A program made the translations under genes and the position numbers. 21,737 bases of DNA. Origin: a virus. Positions 1-6,552 of the stretch are shown piece after piece. The notes under the pieces are model-generated. The model saw only the letters and a program-made list of their open reading frames with translations. It searched no databases and was not told the DNA's origin. The stretch spans positions 1 through 21,737 of IMG/VR virus record IMGVR_UViG_3300020020_000171. One strand, written 5' to 3'. Each line of letters starts with the position of its first letter. Within the stretch, counting starts at the first letter, position 1.

Positions 1-1933
1 TGGTGCCCAGGCTGTAGACCAGGCCCCCGAGAGTGCCCACGGCGGCACCGACCGGGCCGCCCACCGCGAACCCGACGGCCGCCCCACCCAGGGTGGTCTC
101 CAGGGTGCTGACCCACTTGTTCGACTCCTGCGCCCCGGCCGCGAGCCCCGCGATCCCGGCCCCGACGAGCCCCAGGCGACCGCCCAGCAGTCGTGCCGTG
201 GCAGCCATCGCGCCGAGGGTGAGGATGACGCCTTGCACATTCCCATCGAGTTGGTTGAACCAACCGATCAGGACACCGACCTTGTCGATGATGTCGCCGA
301 ACCCCTTGACGAGCCCGATCGCCCAGTCCCGGGTCTGCTCGGTGTCGAGGGCGTCGATCAACTCGCCGATCTGGACGACGACGTTGCCGATCTCCTCGCC
401 CATCTTCTTCGCGTCCTCGAAGAAGTCCTTCAGGATGTCCGGGTTCCGTTCGATCGCGTCGACCCAGCCCTGGACAGCGTCCCCCATCGACCTGAACAGG
501 CTGTCCCCGGCACCCTTCCCGGCATCGAGAATCTGCTTGGTGAGGTCCCACACCGGGCCGAGGAACGCCCCCAACGCCTCGGCGGACTCGGCGGCCTTGG
601 CGAAGAAGGTGCCTGCCTGCGGGGAGATCGACCACTCGGCGAAGTTCGCGGTGATCTTCTCCAGGCTTTCGAGGAACGACGTGGTGACCGGTTCCAGGGT
701 GGCGAACAAGCCGAACAGTCCGTCGAAGGTGTTCCCGACGACCGTGCCCAGGGACTCCATGGTGTTGGGGAGGGTCTTCGACATGACCTCGACGAACCGC
801 TCGAACCCGGGGCCGAACGACACCTTGGACACGGTGTCGATGAACGTGCCGACCGACTCCCCGACCACCTTGAACAACGGCCGGAGCCGCTTCATCGGCT
901 CTTCCAGGTTCACCGCTGCGGCGGCGATCCCGTCAAGGATGCCGGGCCGGGCCGCGTCACCGAGGGCCTTCAACTCTTCCTTGATCGGCGCGAAAGTCTC
1001 CTTCAGGGACTTCTTCGCGGCGTCGTCCATGCCGACGAACGCGGCGGTGACCCCGCCGATGGCGAGGCCGAGGGGACCGAGCAGCCCGATCAGGGGTGCG
1101 ATGGCGCCGACCAGCCCGAACGCGAGGCTGGACACCAGCGCGCCGACCGCCCCCACGGTCAGCCAGAGGGCGGAGGTCACGGTGCCGAGCAAGAAGACGA
1201 ACCCGATCAACCCGACGGTGGCGGCACCGATCGCGGGCGCGATCTTGCCTGCGGCGGCCAGCAACCCCGAGAACCCGCCGCCCGCCTCTTGGAACGCGTG
1301 ACCGATAGACGCGCCCCAATTCGCTATCCCGACCCCCGCCTTGGCGAACAGGCCAGGAAGCCTGGCGAGGTTGCCCATCAGGGAGCCGAAGAAGTTCAAG
1401 AAGTTGTTGCGGGAGCCCTTGCCGAACGCCCGGCCGACCGCGTCCCCCACCTCGTCCATCCGGTTGATGAACCGCCCGGCGGCGGTGCCCGACCGGTCCA
1501 TCTCCTCGTCGATGTCGGCCAACGCGGTCTGCAACCGGACCGCGAAGTCGAAGTCCGTCCTGCCGGTCTTGGCGAAGTCGGCCAGGAACGCTTTCGCCAT
1601 CCGCTCGCCGAGCATCCCGGCGGACTTCTCCAGGTCGGGGTACTGCTGCTTGATCCGCAGCACGATCCCCCGGGTGAGGTTGTCGCCGAACTGCCGCCCG
1701 AAGACCCGAGCCCGCTTCGCGCTGTCCTCAAACGACTTGTCGAGGCTCTCGAAAATGCGCTTGCGCTGTAACTTCGCCTCATCCTCGAAGCCGTCGCCCC
1801 ACGCCTTGCCGTGCTCGGCCCCAGCCTTCTTGGCAGCCCGGTCGCCCTTCGCCAACTCCTTCTCGATGGACTTCGGCAGGCCAGTACCGTCGGCGAGAAT
1901 CTTGATGTACGCCCGACCGATGGTTTCCGCCAC
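1..1933 (-). CDS. Tape measure protein, N-terminal part (3' end outside window)
   Basis: The frame stays open from a GTG at 1933 to the left edge, giving at least 644 residues. The start lies 3 bases after the stop of the frameshifted chaperone, behind an AAGGGG ribosome site. The N-terminal third is charged and helical, rich in Lys, Glu and Ala. Residues about 232-302 form a long hydrophobic Gly/Ala/Val/Leu stretch of several possible membrane segments, followed by amphipathic helical repeats and a second Gly/Ala-rich hydrophobic stretch near the edge. Length, helical repeats, internal hydrophobic region and position directly after the tail chaperones are the hallmarks of siphovirus tape measure proteins, which set tail length and may take part in DNA entry. 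No lysozyme or peptidase motif is visible in the part present; such domains could lie in the missing C-terminus. Confidence 0.93.
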   Translation of the reverse strand, partial: MAETIGRAYIKILADGTGLPKSIEKELAKGDRAAKKAGAEHGKAWGDGFEDEAKLQRKRIFESLDKSFEDSAKRARVFGRQFGDNLTRGIVLRIKQQYPDLEKSAGMLGERMAKAFLADFAKTGRTDFDFAVRLQTALADIDEEMDRSGTAAGRFINRMDEVGDAVGRAFGKGSRNNFLNFFGSLMGNLARLPGLFAKAGVGIANWGASIGHAFQEAGGGFSGLLAAAGKIAPAIGAATVGLIGFVFLLGTVTSALWLTVGAVGALVSSLAFGLVGAIAPLIGLLGPLGLAIGGVTAAFVGMDDAAKKSLKETFAPIKEELKALGDAARPGILDGIAAAAVNLEEPMKRLRPLFKVVGESVGTFIDTVSKVSFGPGFERFVEVMSKTLPNTMESLGTVVGNTFDGLFGLFATLEPVTTSFLESLEKITANFAEWSISPQAGTFFAKAAESAEALGAFLGPVWDLTKQILDAGKGAGDSLFRSMGDAVQGWVDAIERNPDILKDFFEDAKKMGEEIGNVVVQIGELIDALDTEQTRDWAIGLVKGFGDIIDKVGVLIGWFNQLDGNVQGVILTLGAMAATARLLGGRLGLVGAGIAGLAAGAQESNKWVSTLETTLGGAAVGFAVGGPVGAAVGTLGGLVYSLGT

Positions 1934-1936
1934 GAC

Positions 1937-2559
1937 TCACCCCTTCGGACTGGTGACCATCTGGTGCTGCATCATCGCGGCCATGAACGCCGAGCCCTCG
2001 ATCTCGGCGACAGCGTCCATGGGGGCGGCCTTCTCACGGCCGGGGAGCGGTGCGGCGAGGTCGTAGTCGAACTGCTCGCGCCGCTCGTCCTCCATGTTCC
2101 TTACGCACCATCCGTAGACGAGCCCACAGAAACGCCACGGGCGTTCGTAGATGAGGTCGAGCGTCGCGTACGCGGAGTCGATTTCGCTCCACCTCTCGGC
2201 GGCGATGGCGTAGAGCCGGAGGACGGTTGCGTAGGGCGGGCGCCCCACTCCTCCACCATCCACTCGATGATGTTCTGTACCTCGTCGATGCCGAACTGGT
2301 CGCGGCGGTCCAGCAGCCTGCGGGTGATGTAGGCCGACGAATCTTCGTCGAGCACGGCGTCGAAGAAGTTGATGACCCCGGCGACCTGATGCGTCCATGA
2401 CTGGGTGGACGAGATGGAGGCCAGCAGGATCGCCAACTGGCCGTTCGACGGCTGGAACGCCCGGCATTCCTGCCCGTCGATCTTGAACTCCATCATCTCG
2501 TCGGGGGAAACATCGACGGATGCGGCTGCGGTGGTGAACTCCTTCATCGTCATGGGCAC
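1937..2559 (-). CDS. Tail assembly chaperone, long form made by -1 frameshift
   Basis: Predicted fusion of about 207 residues. It starts at 2559 in the frame of the short chaperone, moves to the -1 frame near 2233-2244, and ends at the TGA at 1937, three bases before the tape measure GTG. Upstream of the shift the -1 frame encodes nonsense-like Arg/His-rich sequence. Downstream it encodes a convincing protein (YATVLRLYAIAAERW..., then a Trp/Tyr-rich helical part and a Met/Gln-rich end), while the original frame turns into Ser/Pro/Thr-rich low complexity. This G/GT arrangement is conserved in siphoviruses, where both forms bind the tape measure protein during tail assembly. The short upstream open frame reaching to 2596 in this same frame is not a separate gene. 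Confidence 0.8.
2101..2559 (-). CDS. Tail assembly chaperone, short form
   Basis: A 152-residue protein read without frameshifting. It starts at GTG 2559; in-frame ATGs at 2553 and 2547 are alternatives, and the ribosome site (GGGAC or GGGGAG upstream) does not clearly decide. Residues about 20-108 match the pattern of actinophage tail chaperones: a segment with FKIDGQECRAFQPSNGQ, a helical part with INFFDAVLDEDSSAYITRRL, then NIIEWMVEEWGARPTQPSS. The last 45 residues are Ser/Thr/Pro/Arg-rich and overlap the -1 frame that carries the second chaperone half. It lies between the tail-completion gene and the tape measure gene, the standard site. In lambda the short product (gpG) is made in excess over the fusion (gpGT); the same is inferred here. 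Confidence 0.85.
   Translation of the reverse strand: MPMTMKEFTTAAASVDVSPDEMMEFKIDGQECRAFQPSNGQLAILLASISSTQSWTHQVAGVINFFDAVLDEDSSAYITRRLLDRRDQFGIDEVQNIIEWMVEEWGARPTQPSSGSTPSPPRGGAKSTPRTRRSTSSTNARGVSVGSSTDGA
2233..2250 (-). other. Putative programmed -1 ribosomal frameshift site
   Basis: On the coding strand the zero frame reads GAG TGG GGC GCC CGC CCT ACG. Two single-tRNA slips are possible: Gly GGC slipping back onto GGG (2245-2243), or Pro CCT slipping back onto CCC (2236-2234). Both join the two convincing protein halves and both give 207 residues. No classical X XXY YYZ heptamer is present, so the exact codon is not decided by sequence alone. Confidence 0.6.
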
Positions 2560-2608
2560 ACTCTGTCCCGCACTCCCCGGGGTGAGAAGTCCCCAAAAAC
2601 CAGGGGGG

Positions 2609-3196
2609 TCAGAACTCGGCGATCGACGCGGTCGGGGCCAGGCCCCGGATCGACGGGTGGGTGCGGCCGGTGAGCCGCCACGCCTCGAACAGGAAGTTGT
2701 TGGGTTCCTGCCCGGACACCACCGGGGAGATCACCTTCGGCCCGTACTCATCCGGGCCGAACTTCATGAAGAAACCCTTCTTGCGGACCACGTGCTGCTC
2801 GCGGCGCACCCCGGCGATCTTCTTGCGGGAGAACGTCCCGGTCTGCGGGTCGCGGTAACCCCACAACGTCGTGTACGCCGACTCCGGGTCGCCGCCCGCC
2901 GCCCACACCCGCCGGGCGAAAATCTGCCCGCCCCGGCCCCGCACCGGGTAACCGGTGCCGCGCAGCACGTACATGGTGTGTTCGGCCTCGGAGGCGATGG
3001 TGCCGCGCATCTGCTTGACCCCGAACGGTTCGGCGTGCGACCAGATTCCGGCCCGCAACGCCCCGGACCGAGTGGGCGCCGACCGTTGGGCGTGCCCCTC
3101 GAAGTGCTCACACAGCAGGGTCATCCACCGGTGCACTTGCCCACCGGGCTTGTAGAGCAACTCGTCGAAGATGACGACCGCACCGAGGGAGGCCAT
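2609..3196 (-). CDS. HK97 gp10-like tail completion protein
   Basis: A 195-residue protein starting at ATG 3196, which overlaps the TAA of the upstream gene by one base (TAATG). Residues about 43-52 (SAPTRSGALRAGI) and the later YVLRGT, before a Gly/Arg-rich loop, fit the HK97-gp10-like family, whose members carry an APVxTGxLRxSI block and a Y-V-x-x-GT block. Family members act at the head-tail interface, usually in tail completion or termination. The C-terminal part (YGPKVISPVVSGQEPNNF) is typical of the extended actinophage versions. The reading frame stays open upstream to 3631, but that stretch is Arg-rich shadow sequence over the neighbouring gene and was excluded. Confidence 0.78.
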   Translation of the reverse strand: MASLGAVVIFDELLYKPGGQVHRWMTLLCEHFEGHAQRSAPTRSGALRAGIWSHAEPFGVKQMRGTIASEAEHTMYVLRGTGYPVRGRGGQIFARRVWAAGGDPESAYTTLWGYRDPQTGTFSRKKIAGVRREQHVVRKKGFFMKFGPDEYGPKVISPVVSGQEPNNFLFEAWRLTGRTHPSIRGLAPTASIAEF

Positions 3197-3714
3197 TACG
3201 GCGACCACATGGTGACGTTCCACGCCCCGCCGACCATGCCGCCGCTCGGCCCCATCGGCGTGTAACCACCGATCATCCAGTCCTTCGACCCGACGCAGCA
3301 GGCGACGGCTCGTCTCATGCTCATCATGTCGGCGTACTGGAACTCGGCGGCACCGAGCAGTTGGGCTGGGGCGGGCGGGGTGGTGGCGGTCCCGATCGGC
3401 GTGCACCGCAGTATCCCCACCTCCACCTCGTAGCCGATCCCGGACGAGCAGTTCCCGGGCTGGTCGTTGGGGACGCCGACCCCGGAGGCCGAGGTGACGG
3501 TGATCAACCGCACCCAGGCCATCCCGCATTTCTTGGTGCAGTCCCCCTGGTACATGGCGGACGCGGCCTCGCCGGGGATCACCCCACAGAAGCACACGTC
3601 GGGGAGTCCGTCCGCGACGATCTGGGCGCACAGGCAGGTGGCGAGGTTGGTGAGCGCGTCGAACACCGGGTTGGGGTACAACCCGATAGCACGTGGCCTG
3701 TCGAGGACCGTCAC
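3196..3714 (-). CDS. Cys-rich head-tail connector / stopper-like protein
   Basis: A 172-residue protein starting at GTG 3714, overlapping the TGA of the adaptor gene by four bases (GTGA). The frame is open further upstream but that part is shadow. It contains ten cysteines, several in pairs (TCLC, VCFC, DCTKKC, ACC), a hydrophobic N-terminal helix (FDALTNLATCLCAQI) and Gly/Met-rich C-terminal strands. It lies between the adaptor-like and gp10-like genes, where siphoviruses usually encode the head-tail stopper, so a connector role is inferred from position. I do not recognise a named domain. Confidence 0.6.
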   Translation of the reverse strand: MTVLDRPRAIGLYPNPVFDALTNLATCLCAQIVADGLPDVCFCGVIPGEAASAMYQGDCTKKCGMAWVRLITVTSASGVGVPNDQPGNCSSGIGYEVEVGILRCTPIGTATTPPAPAQLLGAAEFQYADMMSMRRAVACCVGSKDWMIGGYTPMGPSGGMVGGAWNVTMWSP

Positions 3715-4520
3715 CGGGTCACCCTGACCCTCGGCAGGTCGGGTGACCACACCGACGGTGCCTGCCGGATGCCTTCGGGATTCCATAGGGCGATGTACGA
3801 ATCGACCTCACGGATTCCAGTCAGCCCGCCCGGGAACGCCCCGGTAGTGATCTCGAACGCCACACCCTGCCGGACCACCGAGGTGACTCCGTCGGGGAGT
3901 CGGCAGGCGTCCCCGATGCAGGCACGGGCGTACTCCATGGCGAGGACCGCACAGGCATACGCTCCCAGTTGATCGACTGGGTAGGAGTTCAGGTAGGTCA
4001 CCGAGAACGTGCCCGGCTTGTCGTCGTTCAGGCTGAGGTCCTGGCACGTGGGCCACGGACAATCCCCCTGTCCGGTCCACACCAGCGTCGACCCATCCAC
4101 CCGATAGTTCACCGGCAACACCAGTGCCCCATCGACCCACACCTCGTACACCTGTCCCACCGGGGCAGGGAGGTCCACCTCGCACAGCACGGTGCACGAG
4201 CACTCGGTGGAGCACCCGCACGAGTTGACCCACACCCCGGACCAGTTCGTCGGCCAGAACGCCCCCAGTGAACCTGACGATGCGAACCGGTCGTAATAGG
4301 AGGGCCATGAACCAGCGCAGCCTTTCTTGCAGGGGCGGACGGTGATCGGGCAACCGCCGACCCGGTAGCCGGTGAGCCGGTGCAGGGTGGACGAGGCAAG
4401 CGCGGTGGACCGTGCCTTGACGATCGGGTCGAGGGCTTCCCAGTCCTCATCGAAACAGGCCGGGTCGACCGGCCATTCGCAGCCGTTGTAGCCAGGAATC
4501 GGCACCGGTGTTGTGGTCAT
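3711..4520 (-). CDS. Head-to-tail adaptor-like protein, Cys-rich
   Basis: A 269-residue protein starting at ATG 4520 after a GGAAGGTGAG ribosome site. The N-terminal 70 residues (CFDEDWEALDPIVKARSTALASSTLHRLTG, described by position as residues 22-51, then RPCKKGC) resemble actinophage adaptor proteins: a helical bundle with a conserved Trp, an LxxLTGxR-type element and an RPC motif. The middle is beta-rich with a cysteine cluster (SCGCSTECSCTVLC). The helix DQLGAYACAVLAMEYARACIGDAC and a C-terminal loop ending in WSPDLPRVRVTR follow. I count fifteen cysteines. Adaptors of this class bind under the portal ring and connect it to the tail. Unusually, the gene follows the major tail protein gene rather than preceding it. 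Confidence 0.72.
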   Translation of the reverse strand: MTTTPVPIPGYNGCEWPVDPACFDEDWEALDPIVKARSTALASSTLHRLTGYRVGGCPITVRPCKKGCAGSWPSYYDRFASSGSLGAFWPTNWSGVWVNSCGCSTECSCTVLCEVDLPAPVGQVYEVWVDGALVLPVNYRVDGSTLVWTGQGDCPWPTCQDLSLNDDKPGTFSVTYLNSYPVDQLGAYACAVLAMEYARACIGDACRLPDGVTSVVRQGVAFEITTGAFPGGLTGIREVDSYIALWNPEGIRQAPSVWSPDLPRVRVTR

Positions 4521-4539
4521 GACTCACCTTCCCACCTGT

Positions 4540-4572
4540 CGAGCCCCCGCCCCGGTATGGGACGGGGGCTCG
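4540..4572 (-). terminator. Stem-loop after the major tail protein gene
   Basis: A perfect 10-base inverted repeat (CGAGCCCCCG at 4540-4549, CGGGGGCTCG at 4563-4572) with a 13-base loop. It lies 18 bases past the major tail stop and 20 bases before the next start. There is no U-run, so it could be a weak intrinsic terminator of actinobacterial type or a 3'-end stabiliser that raises major tail protein output relative to downstream genes. Confidence 0.55.
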
Positions 4573-4589
4573 TTCAGTTTCCCTGGCTC

Positions 4590-5501
4590 CTAGGAACCGG
4601 CCCCTGGCCCAGCCGCCCACGCGGTACCGGACCAGTGCGCCTGCGACCCGTCACCCAGCGTCACGTACGAACCAGCACCCCACAGGGTCGCCGGGGTTGC
4701 GGTCAGCGAGGTGGCGGACGCGAGGTCAGCGGGCGGGTAGGAGTTCGCCGGGGTCAACGTGGCTGCCCCACCGGACACTTCGGTGGCTCCGGTCGCGGCC
4801 GAACCGACCGGCTGGAAACCGCACTCCGGGTCGGGCGGCGGAACCGTGGTCAACTGCATGTGCAGGTGGTCCTTGGAGTCGATCGGCTCCAAGAGCGGAC
4901 CCGCGTCGAACACGTCCGCGAGCCCGTTGTCGACCACGTCGTACGGGCCGGTGCCCCACGTGGACCCGTCCCGGCTGGTGGCACCGGACAGGGTGAAGTT
5001 GATCGCGTCGTTCGCCACCGTGAAGTCCCCCAACACCCCGCCCCGCAGGAACGGGATGAGGAAGTAGCCGTAGTTCTCGCCCGTGCCCGGCTCGCAGGCA
5101 CCAGCAGGGACCTGCGACCACAGTTCCAGGGCGAACCCGGAACCACAGGCATCGACACCGGAGTTCACCCGGAACCCGACGGTCCCGCCGTCGGCGTCAG
5201 TGACAGGGGCCTGGCCGGACATCAGCGCGAACAGCGCCGGGTCGACCTCACAGAACTGCACCTCGACCGAGTACCCCGTGAACGTCGGGCACGGTTCGTC
5301 GAGAATGCAGGTCTTGCCTGCCGCGTTCTGCACGCTGATCGTGGTGCCCTCGTCGGTGTTGGCGGTGAGGGCCACGGAGATGAACCCGTCGGACACCACA
5401 CTCGACTCGGCTCCCATCACCGGCGCTCCACACCCGTCGGTCTTGGTGACTCGCATCGAGCGACCGCGAACCAGACTGAAGCACTTGCTCTCACCTGCCA
5501 T
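4590..5501 (-). CDS. Major tail (tube) protein with C-terminal decoration-like domain
   Basis: A 303-residue protein starting at ATG 5501 behind an AGAAGGAG ribosome site. The N-terminal 220 residues are beta-rich (strands such as FISVALTAN and YSVEVQFCEVDPALFALMSG), with a motif resembling that of actinophage tube proteins: an early GCG segment, then strand-rich sequence and a turn near GYFLIPFLRGG. The last 45 residues (PPADLASATSLTATPATLWG, then a YVTLGDGSQAHW motif and a Trp-containing end) form a separate small beta module after a Gly/Ala/Thr linker; similar tails occur on actinophage tube proteins and probably decorate the tail surface. It is followed by a strong stem-loop. Eight cysteines are present. 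It lies upstream of the connector genes, which is not the usual siphovirus order. Confidence 0.82.
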   Translation of the reverse strand: MAGESKCFSLVRGRSMRVTKTDGCGAPVMGAESSVVSDGFISVALTANTDEGTTISVQNAAGKTCILDEPCPTFTGYSVEVQFCEVDPALFALMSGQAPVTDADGGTVGFRVNSGVDACGSGFALELWSQVPAGACEPGTGENYGYFLIPFLRGGVLGDFTVANDAINFTLSGATSRDGSTWGTGPYDVVDNGLADVFDAGPLLEPIDSKDHLHMQLTTVPPPDPECGFQPVGSAATGATEVSGGAATLTPANSYPPADLASATSLTATPATLWGAGSYVTLGDGSQAHWSGTAWAAGPGAGS

Positions 5502-5513
5502 GACCTACTCCTT

Positions 5514-5744
5514 CTACTTCTTGGCCTTGTCCGCGACGCTCTTCGGGACGATGAACACGCCGTTGCCGGTGCGTACGAGGGACTGATCGCCGTGGAGTTC
5601 CTCGGCGGCGGCCAGAAGCAGGGTGGCGGTCTCGCCAGCGTCGTCGCCGTACTCGACCTCGACCTCGTCTTCAGCCTGGGGGGTGGACTCGGCGTCGTCC
5701 TTCTTTTTGGCGGACTCGGCGTCAGTCTTCTTCTTGGCGGGCAT
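5514..5744 (-). CDS. Small charged protein of the head region, unknown
   Basis: A 76-residue protein starting at ATG 5744 behind a GAGAGGTG ribosome site. The first 35 residues are a Lys/Glu/Asp-rich, probably disordered segment (PAKKKTDAESAKKKDD, then acidic). The last 40 form a compact unit with LLLAAAEELHG, then VRTGNGVFIVP and VADKAKK. Small proteins with this AAEEL...VRT...GxFxVPxxVxxKA pattern sit next to capsid genes in actinophages; their role is unknown to me. The neighbours are a capsid-companion protein upstream and the major tail protein downstream. A structural or connector-accessory role is inferred only from context. Confidence 0.65.
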   Translation of the reverse strand: MPAKKKTDAESAKKKDDAESTPQAEDEVEVEYGDDAGETATLLLAAAEELHGDQSLVRTGNGVFIVPKSVADKAKK

Positions 5745-5758
5745 GGTTCACCTCTCGC

Positions 5759-6493
5759 TCATGGTGTGGGGTCCGGAATGTTGCTGATCTTGATGGCACC
5801 GCAGTCCGCCGCCACCACGTAGGCCCGTTCGACGAGCACGTTGACGGTGTTCTGGGCCATGTCCGGCGAGTCCACGATCACTTTCTCGCTCCGGTACACG
5901 GTCACGTCGCCGGTGCCGTACATCGAGTCACTGAGGTAACCGGTGCCGACGACCACCTTGGTGCCCTGCCGGGTGCTGAACTGGCCCGCGTTCTCTCGGA
6001 GTTGGCCGCCAATCAGCGAAGCCAGGTACGGGGACATGTGGATCGTGCCGAGCCCGGCGTACAAATCACCGAGGGCGTTCTCCATGAGCGCCAGCGCGTG
6101 TTCTGCCGACACCGCCGGACCCGCCTCGGTCCCCTCGCCCAGTTTGAGAACCTCGAACCACTTCTCCACACCCCGGGATTCACGCAGGTCGAACACCCGG
6201 GAAAGGTCGGCCTCGACATCGTGGGTGAGCGGCTTGCACTGTCCACCGACGTAGAGCGCGAACCGGACTCCGTCGACCAGGGTGGGGCCGTCGAACGTCT
6301 TCGCCGGAGTTTGGTCGGTGCCACACACCTCGGTCTGGCTGATGTCGGTGCAGTTCCACGACGTGAACATGTCGGTCGGGTCGAGCCACGCAAGACCTTC
6401 GCGCACGTCGGCCACGTCGAGCAGTTCACCTCTACGCCCGGTAGGAGTGGGGGCCTCGATCAGCGGTCCACGACCGATCTGAGTCTGGGTCAT
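5759..6493 (-). CDS. Virion-associated protein encoded after the major capsid, unknown fold
   Basis: A 244-residue protein starting at ATG 6493 with an ideal AAGGAGG ribosome site. It has an N-terminal arm, a segment with WNCTDISQTEVCGTD, a helical middle (AEHALALMENALGDLYAGLG) and a beta-rich C-terminus with TKVVVGTGYLSDSMYGTGDV and VNVLVERAYVVAADCGAIKI. The helix followed by a strand that ends in a conserved-looking (R)xYVVxxDC is shared, as I recall, with actinophage proteins encoded directly after the capsid. It might be a capsid-related (pentamer or minor capsid) protein, since its layout is loosely like an HK97 P/A-domain. That assignment is speculative; a structural role is likely from position. 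Confidence 0.6.
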   Translation of the reverse strand: MTQTQIGRGPLIEAPTPTGRRGELLDVADVREGLAWLDPTDMFTSWNCTDISQTEVCGTDQTPAKTFDGPTLVDGVRFALYVGGQCKPLTHDVEADLSRVFDLRESRGVEKWFEVLKLGEGTEAGPAVSAEHALALMENALGDLYAGLGTIHMSPYLASLIGGQLRENAGQFSTRQGTKVVVGTGYLSDSMYGTGDVTVYRSEKVIVDSPDMAQNTVNVLVERAYVVAADCGAIKISNIPDPTP

Positions 6494-6514
6494 GCGCCTA
6501 CCTCCTTCCGATGG

Positions 6515-6541
6515 TGGGGGCCGAAGGCGCTTCGGCCCCCA
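6515..6541 (-). terminator. Stem-loop after the major capsid gene
   Basis: A perfect 12-base inverted repeat (6515-6526 and 6530-6541; TGGGGGCCGAAG with its complement) around a 3-base loop. It starts 11 bases after the capsid TAG and lies just before the AAGGAGG of the next gene. No U-run follows. It is expected to be very stable in RNA and could cause partial termination or protect the upstream capsid message from 3' exonucleases. Confidence 0.65.
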
Positions 6542-6552
6542 TCACGAGAGGA

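Noticed and set aside
233-1771. 512-residue open frame on the plus strand
   Set aside because: It is antisense to the tape measure gene and its Asp/Arg/Gly/Leu-rich composition is typical of a GC-rich shadow frame. No domain or ribosome site is seen. The same holds for 33-1301, 4380-5822, 6511-8259, 8225-9925, 11429-12892, 15739-17049 and 20288-21313.
1937-2596. 219-residue independent gene in the chaperone -1 frame
   Set aside because: Its first half is shadow of the chaperone frame. The second half is better explained as the frameshift extension.
2609-3631. 340-residue version of the gp10-like protein
   Set aside because: The first 145 residues are shadow over the connector gene; ATG 3196 overlaps the upstream stop and begins the family-like part.
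6515-6541. tRNA or structured ncRNA
   Set aside because: It is a single short hairpin with a 3-base loop; no cloverleaf or further conserved elements are present.
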